Shown one piece after another: positions 1 through 5,063 of a DNA stretch of 5,079 nucleotides; the first letter of the stretch is position 1, and the number at the start of each line of letters is the position of its first letter. The translations under genes were made by a program, and so were the position numbers. The notes beneath the pieces were generated by a model. The model made no database searches and had not been told where the DNA came from. It saw only the letters and a list, made by a program, of their open reading frames with translations. The stretch spans positions 1-5,079 of the forward strand of contig JAGOIJ010000122.1 in the NCBI GenBank assembly GCA_017995695.1. The letters are read 5' to 3'. This DNA is from Candidatus Omnitrophota bacterium. Lineage in GTDB: Bacteria; Omnitrophota; Gorgyraeia; Gygaellales; Profunditerraquicolaceae.

Positions 1-9
1 GTAATGAAT

Positions 10-22
10 GGGGGGGGGAGAG
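10..22 (+). promoter_or_regulatory. G-rich ribosome binding region of the ACR3 gene, containing a nine-G run
   Basis: Nine consecutive G (10-18) are followed by AG, giving a GGGGAG-like Shine-Dalgarno element ending at 20, only 3 nt from the ATG at 24. The G-run can pair with the anti-Shine-Dalgarno in several registers, so its exact length sets the effective spacing. The reading frame of the permease stays open leftwards to the window edge, so an upstream start cannot be ruled out. The TAA at 2-4 or TGA at 5-7 in the other frames could be the stop of a preceding gene, for instance an arsR, but that gene is outside the window. Confidence 0.5.
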
Positions 23-23
23 C

Positions 24-1124
24 ATGGAGCAAGTTGTGCGCGAAGAGCGTCGCTTAAGTTTCTTTGAAAAGTATCTTACCGGCTGGGTTCTGCTTTGCAT
101 TGCGCTTGGGATAGTTCTTGGTAAGGTGTTCCCGCAAGTGGCTGTTGCGCTAGATCAGATTTCTATTTACCAGGTTTCGATTCCTATCGCGATTTGTTTG
201 TTCTTTATGATGTACCCCATCATGGTCAAGATTGATTTTGCTGAAGTAATTAAAGCAGGCAAGACCCCTAAGCCCGTACTCCTTACGCTGGTAGTGAACT
301 GGTGCATAAAGCCTTTTACTATGCTTGCTATAGCATGGTTGTTTCTGGGGCTGTTATTTAAAGGATGGCTTCCGGGAACAGAGATTGTGAAAGGTGGGGC
401 GCAGGTTGAATTGTTTAGGTCTTATATCGCAGGATGTATTCTGCTTGGTATTGCTCCTTGCACCGCGATGGTTTTAATTTGGGGGCATCTTGCCAAGGGC
501 AATGATGGACATACGCTTGTAATGGTAGCTATTAATTCGCTGACCATGTTATTTCTTTATGCGCCATTAGGCGGATGGCTTTTAGGCGTGAATAAGATGC
601 CCATACCTTGGCAGACGATTGTATTATCCGTGGTGATTTATGTCGGCCTACCGTTATTGTTAGGATATTACTCAAGGAAATGGTTAATTGCTAAGAAGGG
701 AATCAAGTGGTTTGAGGAGAAGTTCTTGCATTACTTAACGCCGGTTTCAATCGGCGCCTTATTGCTTACGCTTGTTTTATTGTTTTCGTTTAAAGGCGAG
801 TTAATCATCAACCAGCCGCAGATCATCTTTTTAATAGCGATTCCGTTATTTATTCAAACATGTTTGATTTTCGCTATTTCATACGTTTTGGCTAAATGGT
901 TAAAATTGCCGTATCGCGATGCAGCGCCTTCGGCTTTGGTCGGGGCAAGCAATCACTTTGAAGTAGCTATTGCGACATCGACCATTCTCTTCGGTTTATC
1001 TTCAGGGGCTTCATTGGCCACGGTTGTCGGCGTGTTGATTGAAGTTCCGGTAATGCTTATGTTGGTTAGGATTTGTTTGCGTACTCAACATTGGTTTAGG
1101 CAGGCAGGTGTTTTGCATGGATAA
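24..1124 (+). CDS. acr3: ACR3-family arsenite efflux permease
   Basis: Inner-membrane transporter that exports arsenite, As(III), and possibly antimonite, driven by the proton-motive force. The 366-residue product has the family length and about ten hydrophobic segments (roughly 19-37, 49-67, 83-111, 134-155, 163-188, 196-217, 239-256, 263-291, 299-325, 328-352). Two family hallmarks are visible: the APCTAMVLIW motif with the conserved Cys at residue 146, and the Glu at residue 340 in the last segment (IEVPVML). In studied ACR3 proteins these two residues are needed for transport. The ASNHFEVAIA stretch (308-317) is also typical. The APCTAMV form points to the bacterial ACR3 proteins commonly found with arsR and arsC. 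The ATG at 24 gives a normal short cytoplasmic N-terminus (residues 1-18). The 3' end overlaps the next small ORF by 8 nt, as in a translationally coupled ars operon. No defect is seen. The family is near certain; arsenite as substrate is inferred from family. Confidence 0.95.
   Translation: MEQVVREERRLSFFEKYLTGWVLLCIALGIVLGKVFPQVAVALDQISIYQVSIPIAICLFFMMYPIMVKIDFAEVIKAGKTPKPVLLTLVVNWCIKPFTMLAIAWLFLGLLFKGWLPGTEIVKGGAQVELFRSYIAGCILLGIAPCTAMVLIWGHLAKGNDGHTLVMVAINSLTMLFLYAPLGGWLLGVNKMPIPWQTIVLSVVIYVGLPLLLGYYSRKWLIAKKGIKWFEEKFLHYLTPVSIGALLLTLVLLFSFKGELIINQPQIIFLIAIPLFIQTCLIFAISYVLAKWLKLPYRDAAPSALVGASNHFEVAIATSTILFGLSSGASLATVVGVLIEVPVMLMLVRICLRTQHWFRQAGVLHG
1106..1110 (+). promoter_or_regulatory. 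Shine-Dalgarno for the truncated arsC-like ORF
   Basis: AGGTG lies inside the last codons of the permease gene, 6 nt before the ATG at 1117. This spacing suggests that the overlapping downstream start is, or once was, a real translation start rather than a chance ATG. Confidence 0.5.
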
Positions 1125-1200
1125 AGAAATGAAACCCGACATCACGTCAGTATTGTTCTTGGCGCAAATTATTTGTTATAGTGGCACATCCGATGTCTGA
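1117..1200 (+). pseudogene. probable 5' remnant of an arsenate reductase gene (arsC, low-molecular-weight phosphatase type)
   Basis: A 27-codon ORF starts 8 nt inside the permease gene (ATGGATAA overlap). It begins MDKEMKPDITSVLFL and then reads AQIICYSGTSDV before a TGA. In LMW-phosphatase-type ArsC proteins a short charged N-terminus leads into a first beta-strand of the form VLFL, directly followed by the catalytic loop C-x5-R (e.g. CTGNSCRS or CVHNSARS). Here the similarity stops exactly after VLFL, at about position 1161, and the Cys loop and the remaining roughly 115-130 residues are missing. The position right after ACR3, the coupled start and the Shine-Dalgarno all fit arsC. Inference: an arsC cut off by deletion or insertion, with unrelated DNA joined on. 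Alternatives are a genuine 27-aa leader or coupling peptide, or a chance ORF. The ArsC match rests on only about five strongly characteristic residues plus context. Confidence 0.45.
1153..1182 (+). promoter_or_regulatory. putative sigma-70 promoter for the GIY-YIG gene
   Basis: The -10 hexamer TATAGT (1177-1182) is preceded by TG at 1174-1175, making an extended -10 (TGtTATAGT). A weak -35 candidate, TTGTTC (1153-1158), sits 18 bp upstream. Transcription would start near 1188-1190, only a few nucleotides before the ATG at 1193, predicting a leaderless or nearly leaderless mRNA. The -10 covers the alternative GTG start at 1181, so that GTG could not be used from this transcript. Confidence 0.5.
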
Positions 1201-1510
1201 TGCGCGTAAACGTAAGCCATGGTTTTTGTATATCGTGAGATGTTCTGATACCTCATTGTATACAGGTATTACCACTGATATTACCCGCCGGGTTAAAGAA
1301 CATAATACGAAAAAAGGGGCATTTTACACCAAGAATAAGACTCCGGTTAAGTTGGTGTACCAGGAGGCTTTAATTGGCCGGCCGGCAGCTAGTAAACGTG
1401 AGGCTATGGTGAAGCGCTTAACCCGCAAGCAAAAGCTTATGTTGATTCGGCGCAGATTAATCTTGACGAATAAGGAGAAGATGATTACAATAGTTAAAAA
1501 TCGCACATAG
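1193..1510 (+). CDS. GIY-YIG domain protein, YhbQ/UPF0213-like
   Basis: Small basic protein of 105 residues built from a single GIY-YIG nuclease domain. The two core strands read PWFLYIVRC (residues 9-17, the GIY position being LYI) and SLYTGITTDITRRVKEHN (21-38, the YIG position being YTG), followed by the helix Arg. The metal-binding Glu of the family is most likely in SKREAMVKRL (Glu 70), and a Lys/Arg-rich tail follows (RKQKLMLIRRR). Order and spacing match E. coli YhbQ and the UPF0213 family. YhbQ-type proteins are thought to act on DNA or in repair, but the precise substrate is not settled, so cytoplasmic nucleic-acid binding or cleavage is a family inference. The ATG at 1193 is preferred because the domain begins soon after it, its ATGTCTGA overlaps the stop of the upstream small ORF, and the promoter -10 covers the in-frame GTG at 1181 (which would add four residues). 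No Shine-Dalgarno precedes either start. The gene is followed by a terminator. Confidence 0.85.
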   Translation: MSDARKRKPWFLYIVRCSDTSLYTGITTDITRRVKEHNTKKGAFYTKNKTPVKLVYQEALIGRPAASKREAMVKRLTRKQKLMLIRRRLILTNKEKMITIVKNRT

Positions 1511-1556
1511 GTTACAGAGGCACATCTTCATGGTTATCAATTCAGCATTCTTTGTT

Positions 1557-1593
1557 AGGCAACTCTTAAAAAGTCAGGGTTGCCTATTTTTTT
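1557..1593 (+). terminator. intrinsic terminator after the GIY-YIG gene
   Basis: The arms AGGCAACTC (1557-1565) and GGGTTGCCT (1577-1585) pair over 9 bp with one T-G wobble and an 11-nt loop. One A and then seven T (1587-1593) follow. It lies 46 nt after the GIY-YIG stop and 42 nt before carB, so it separates the two transcription units. Confidence 0.85.
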
Positions 1594-1616
1594 AACCTGT
1601 GATGCCTATATTTTAA
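1581..1616 (+). repeat. short direct repeat TGCCTATwTTTT, copies 22 bp apart
   Basis: TGCCTAT followed by a T-run and AA occurs at 1581-1595 and again, slightly shorter, at 1603-1616, exactly 22 bp (two helical turns) apart. The first copy is the right arm and T-tract of the terminator. The second lies just before the carB ribosome binding site and includes the weak -10 candidate. It could be a local slippage product or a pair of protein half-sites. With only seven exactly matching bases plus T-runs, chance is possible. Confidence 0.35.
1603..1612 (+). promoter_or_regulatory. weak candidate -10 region for carB
   Basis: TATATT (1607-1612), with a TG two bases further upstream than ideal (1603-1604), is the best -10 candidate between the terminator and carB. 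No convincing -35 is found at 16-18 bp spacing; that position falls in the terminator T-tract. Because carB follows a strong terminator it needs its own promoter in this short gap, which is the main argument for this site. Confidence 0.3.
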
Positions 1617-1622
1617 TCATAT

Positions 1623-1630
1623 TAAGGAGG
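1623..1630 (+). promoter_or_regulatory. strong Shine-Dalgarno of carB
   Basis: TAAGGAGG is a near-perfect complement of the 16S rRNA 3' end and lies 5 nt (all T) before the ATG at 1636. It fixes the carB start and predicts efficient translation. Confidence 0.9.
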
Positions 1631-1635
1631 TTTTT

Positions 1636-4600
1636 ATGTCAAGACGTAAAGATATTAAAAAAGTATTAATTATCGGTTCCGGGCCTATTATCATTGGCCA
1701 GGCTTGCGAATTTGATTATTCAGGTACCCAAGCTTGCAAAGCTTTGCGTGAGGAAGGCTATGAGGTTGTTTTAGTTAATTCTAATCCCGCAACAATCATG
1801 ACTGACCCAGGCATGGCAGATCATACCTATATAGAGCCGCTTACTGTTGAGAGCTTGACTAAAATTATTAGCAAAGAAAAACCCGATGCGTTATTGCCGA
1901 ATTTAGGAGGTCAGACTGGATTAAATTTGGCTTCCGCATTATATAAGGCAGGAGTATTGGATAAATATAAGGTAAAGATCATCGGAGTCAAGGCAGATGC
2001 AATTGAGCGCGGGGAAGATCGCGAAGCGTTTAAAGATACTATGAAGAAGCTCGGTATACCTGTGCCTCGTTCAGAGATTTGTCTTTCTGAAGATGAGGCA
2101 TTAAAGGTTGCCCAGAAATTGGGCTTTCCGGTTGTGGTGCGGCCGGCATATACCTTAGGGGGGACCGGGGGCGGCATTGCTTATAACACGGAAGATTTGT
2201 TAATGTTGTCGCGGCGCGGCCTTAATGCCAGCCTTATCCACCAGGTATTGATTGAAGAAGCAGTTATTGGATGGGAGGAGTTAGAGCTTGAAGTAGTGCG
2301 TGATGAAAAAAATCAAAAGATCACCGTTTGTTTTATCGAAAATATCGATGCCATGGGCGTACATACAGGAGATAGTTTCTGCGTTGCCCCCATGCTTACG
2401 GTACCGGAGAAACTGCAAAAACGCATGCAGGAGTTTTCCTATAAAATTGTCGATGCGATTGGCGTTGTGGGAGGAACGAATATCCAATTTGCGCACAATC
2501 CAAAGGACGATCGTCTCGTGGCTATTGAAATTAACCCGCGAACGTCGCGATCTTCGGCCCTCGCGTCCAAGGCAACAGGTTTTCCCATAGCCCGCGTTTC
2601 CACAAAATTAGCCGCAGGGCTTACCCTTGATGAAATTCCCTATTGGAGAAAAGGAACACTTGAGCGCTATGAGCCATGGGGAGAGTATGTGGTAATTAAA
2701 TTTGCCCGTTGGGCTTTTGAAAAATTCCGTCAGGCTAAAGATATCTTAGGTACACAGATGAAAGCGGTTGGCGAAGTGATGAGTATCGGCAAAACATTTA
2801 AAGAGACATTCCAGAAATCCATCCGCTCGCTTGAAATCGGAAGATACGGGTTAGGATTTGCAAAGGATTTTAATAGATTGACCTTGGCAGAGCTTAGGCT
2901 GCGGCTTGCATTTCCTTCTAGTGAGCGCATCTTTCTTATGTATGAAGCGTTGCGTAAAGGCATTGCGGTTGATGAGCTGCATACGATTACTCACATCGGC
3001 ACTTGGTTTATTAAGGAAATGAAAGAAATAGTTGAATTAGAAGAAACGTTATTGCGAGATGGTTGGAAGAAGATAAGTGATGATACTTTTAGAAAGGCTA
3101 AAGAATGGGGATTTAGCGACCGGTATCTAGCCTTGCTTTTTAACGTTAAGGAAGATGAGGTGCGCGCCCGTAGAAGAAAGATTATGGGTGATGCCCGTTT
3201 TGAGCCTGTTCCGGTTAGCGGGGTGGAAAACGCAGCCTACTATTATTCAACCTATACTAAAGGTGAGGATTTAGTTCCTGTTTCTGATAAAAAGAAGATT
3301 CTGATCTTGGGTGGTGGCCCGAATCGTATTGGCCAGGGAATTGAATTTGATTATACGTGTGTACACGCGGCATTTGCCTTGCGCGATGAAGGTTATGAGT
3401 CAATCATGATTAATTGCAACCCTGAAACAGTGTCCACTGATTACGATACTTCAAACAAGCTTTATTTTGAGCCGTTAACCGTGGAAGATGTATTAACGAT
3501 TTGGGAAAAGGAAAAGCCTGAAGGCGCGATTGTGCAATTCGGCGGCCAAACTCCTTTGAATATCGCTGCAGAACTTGAGCGCAATGGCGTTAGAATCCTA
3601 GGGACAAGCACGAGCAGTATTGCGTTTGCCGAGGATCGTGAACTTTTCAGGCAGAAGATGATTGAGTTGGGGATTCGTCAGACCGAAGGCAAGACTACGT
3701 TTTCTCTTGATGAGGCAATAGCGTGCGCAAGAGATATCGGCTATCCGGTTATGGTCAGGCCATCATTTGTGCTAGGCGGAAGAGGGATGGAGATTATTTA
3801 CGATGAGGCGATGTTAATTAAATACGCAAAAGAAGCGATCCAGGTAAGCCCGGAATACCCTATGCTTATCGACCGTTTTCTGGAAAAAGCTGTTGAGTGT
3901 GAGGTTGATGCGCTTTCTGATGGAGAGAACGTTTTTATAGCTGCGGTCATGGAACACATTGAGCATGCGGGGATTCATTCCGGGGATTCTGCTTGCACCA
4001 TTCCTTCGCGCACGTTAAAGCCTGAACACCTAAAAATTATTGATGAATGGACAAAGAAAATTGCCGTTGCTTTAAAAGTAGTTGGTTTGATTAATATCCA
4101 GTATGCAATTTGCGATGACAAAGTGTATATCCTTGAGGCAAATCCACGCGCTTCGCGAACCGTGCCGCTGGTTGCCAAAACTATCGGTATCCCCTTGCCG
4201 CGCATTGCTACTCAATTGATGCTTGGCAAGAAATTAAGCGATTTTCCTGAGCTCATCCAGCGCAGAATTCCTTATGTTTCTGTGAAAGAAGCAGTATTTC
4301 CTTTTAATATGTTTCCTGAGGTTGACCCTGTCTTGGGCCCGGAGATGCGCGCGACAGGAGAAGTTATGGGTATCGATGAGGATTTTGGATTAGCTTTTTT
4401 CAAAGCCCAAGAATCTGCAGGCACAAAGTTACCGACTGAAGGTACGGTGTTGATGACCATACGCGATACTGATAAGCCTGAATTGTTACCTATCGCATCT
4501 AAGTTATCGCAGCTTGGTTTTACTATTCTTGCCACAGAAAACACGCATCGATTTCTTGCGGAAAAGGGGATCAAGGCGCGCGTGGTTAAGAAATTACATG

Positions 4601-4872
4601 AAGGCAGGCCCAACATTTCCGATGCTATTAAGAATAAAGAAATTCAGCTAGTCATTAATACTCCCATTGGTCGCATGGGTATTCACGATGACAGCTATAT
4701 TCGTATGCTGGCTATCCAGTATAAGATACCTTACGTAACGACCATGTCGGCTGCTCGGGCAACGGTTGATGGGATTGATGCGGTAAAAAGAAGAAAGAGC
4801 GAGCCAAAATCGCTTCAGGAATATCACGCCATGCTTAAGAATCGCCAGGCGCAAAAAATCGCGGCCGCGTAA
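1636..4872 (+). CDS. carB: carbamoyl-phosphate synthase, large (ammonia/ATP) subunit
   Basis: Makes carbamoyl phosphate from bicarbonate, ammonia and two ATP in the cytoplasm, feeding arginine and pyrimidine synthesis. The ammonia normally comes from glutamine through the small subunit CarA. At 1078 residues it is full length (E. coli 1073). The N-terminal carboxyphosphate half (about 1-400) and the carbamoyl-phosphate half (about 553-930) are ancient duplicates: GSGPIIIGQACEFDYSG at 14-30 matches GGGPNRIGQGIEFDY at 559-573, and GGQT occurs at 91 and 637. By alignment from memory with E. coli, ATP/metal residues are kept: R129, R169, E215, Q284, E298, N300, R302 in the first half; R708, E834, N836 in the second. 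The oligomerisation domain is about 400-552 and the MGS-like regulatory domain about 931-1078. The ornithine-site residues (E776, D784, E885) and most phosphate-site residues for UMP/IMP (K947, T967, T970, K986, N1008) are present, suggesting allosteric control; the last position is Pro1010 instead of Thr. carA is not adjacent, and carB appears to be transcribed alone. There is no frameshift or truncation. Confidence 0.98.
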   Translation: MSRRKDIKKVLIIGSGPIIIGQACEFDYSGTQACKALREEGYEVVLVNSNPATIMTDPGMADHTYIEPLTVESLTKIISKEKPDALLPNLGGQTGLNLASALYKAGVLDKYKVKIIGVKADAIERGEDREAFKDTMKKLGIPVPRSEICLSEDEALKVAQKLGFPVVVRPAYTLGGTGGGIAYNTEDLLMLSRRGLNASLIHQVLIEEAVIGWEELELEVVRDEKNQKITVCFIENIDAMGVHTGDSFCVAPMLTVPEKLQKRMQEFSYKIVDAIGVVGGTNIQFAHNPKDDRLVAIEINPRTSRSSALASKATGFPIARVSTKLAAGLTLDEIPYWRKGTLERYEPWGEYVVIKFARWAFEKFRQAKDILGTQMKAVGEVMSIGKTFKETFQKSIRSLEIGRYGLGFAKDFNRLTLAELRLRLAFPSSERIFLMYEALRKGIAVDELHTITHIGTWFIKEMKEIVELEETLLRDGWKKISDDTFRKAKEWGFSDRYLALLFNVKEDEVRARRRKIMGDARFEPVPVSGVENAAYYYSTYTKGEDLVPVSDKKKILILGGGPNRIGQGIEFDYTCVHAAFALRDEGYESIMINCNPETVSTDYDTSNKLYFEPLTVEDVLTIWEKEKPEGAIVQFGGQTPLNIAAELERNGVRILGTSTSSIAFAEDRELFRQKMIELGIRQTEGKTTFSLDEAIACARDIGYPVMVRPSFVLGGRGMEIIYDEAMLIKYAKEAIQVSPEYPMLIDRFLEKAVECEVDALSDGENVFIAAVMEHIEHAGIHSGDSACTIPSRTLKPEHLKIIDEWTKKIAVALKVVGLINIQYAICDDKVYILEANPRASRTVPLVAKTIGIPLPRIATQLMLGKKLSDFPELIQRRIPYVSVKEAVFPFNMFPEVDPVLGPEMRATGEVMGIDEDFGLAFFKAQESAGTKLPTEGTVLMTIRDTDKPELLPIASKLSQLGFTILATENTHRFLAEKGIKARVVKKLHEGRPNISDAIKNKEIQLVINTPIGRMGIHDDSYIRMLAIQYKIPYVTTMSAARATVDGIDAVKRRKSEPKSLQEYHAMLKNRQAQKIAAA

Positions 4873-4906
4873 TATAGTTTTATGTGCGTGTCGAATTTTG
4901 GTTGCG

Positions 4907-4945
4907 GCTTAGGTTACGTATTGGTAAGCGATACGTAACCTAAGC
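4907..4945. repeat. perfect 15-bp inverted repeat with 9-nt loop downstream of carB
   Basis: GCTTAGGTTACGTAT (4907-4921) and its exact reverse complement (4931-4945) flank TGGTAAGCG. It starts 34 nt after the carB stop. No T-tract follows either arm (the right side reads ATAATCTCTG), so it is not a standard intrinsic terminator. It could be a 3'-end stabilising or processing hairpin for the carB mRNA, a protein-binding palindrome, or a small dispersed repeat. The TAAGC at 4925-4929 in the loop could also pair with the GCTTA at the start of the left arm, giving a minor alternative fold. Confidence 0.8.
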
Positions 4946-4986
4946 ATAATCTCTGCCGATATCATAATTTCTTTTCTATTCTGATT

Positions 4987-5013
4987 AACACAACCTATGC
5001 GTTGTGTTTTTTT
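4987..5013 (+). terminator. intrinsic terminator of carB
   Basis: AACACAAC (4987-4994) and GTTGTGTT (5001-5008) form an 8-bp perfect stem with a 6-nt loop, and the T-run covers 5007-5013. It lies 114 nt after the carB stop and ends just before the promoter of the next gene, so carB forms its own unit together with the upstream palindrome. The stem is fairly AT-rich, so efficiency may be moderate. Confidence 0.8.
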
Positions 5014-5014
5014 C

Positions 5015-5041
5015 TTTACAATAGGTTTTACGTGCTATAAT
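5015..5041 (+). promoter_or_regulatory. extended -10 sigma-70 promoter for the gene leaving the right edge
   Basis: A consensus -10 TATAAT (5036-5041) with TG at 5033-5034 gives a perfect extended -10 (TGCTATAAT). A 5/6 -35 match, TTTACA (5015-5020), lies 15 bp upstream, shorter than the ideal 17 but tolerated with an extended -10. Transcription is expected to begin about 5048. Confidence 0.75.
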
Positions 5042-5049
5042 AAACATTC

Positions 5050-5055
5050 AGGAGG
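5050..5055 (+). promoter_or_regulatory. Shine-Dalgarno of the right-edge gene
   Basis: AGGAGG is a full-strength ribosome binding site. Its spacing to the in-frame starts is 5 nt (TTG 5061) or 8 nt (GTG 5064). The ATG at 5057 is too close, and the GTG at 5068 and ATG at 5071 are rather far. This favours the GTG at 5064. Confidence 0.75.
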
Positions 5056-5063
5056 AATGCTTG

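Noticed and set aside
1181..1192. GTG at 1181 as the GIY-YIG start
   Set aside because: It is possible but has no Shine-Dalgarno, overlaps the predicted -10 box, and adds only four residues (MAHP) outside the domain. The ATG at 1193 has the 8-nt stop overlap and the MSDAR start.
1324..1506. Minus-strand 60-codon ORF opposite the GIY-YIG gene
   Set aside because: The plus-strand frame has clear GIY-YIG motifs; the reverse frame is a low-complexity hydrophobic/basic shadow without a ribosome binding site.
1511..1593. Transcription attenuator controlling carB, with weak GTTACA/TATCAA promoter elements (1511-1516 and 1535-1540)
   Set aside because: No antiterminator partner for the terminator arms, no leader peptide and no PyrR-type binding motif was found upstream; the hairpin is better explained as the end of the GIY-YIG unit.
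4272..4616. Minus-strand 114-codon ORF inside carB
   Set aside because: It lies wholly inside the well-conserved carB frame, its product resembles no known family, and no promoter or ribosome binding site supports it. The same applies to the other reverse or off-frame ORFs within carB.
4861..4868. GCGGCCGC (a NotI site) just before the carB stop, as a possible vector junction
   Set aside because: It encodes part of a plausible Ala-rich C-terminus, and the sequence continues into natural-looking intergenic DNA; there are no other vector signs.
1636..4872. Internal repeat in carB as a recent tandem duplication
   Set aside because: The two halves are the ancient duplicated ATP-grasp units found in all CarB proteins, highly diverged at DNA level.
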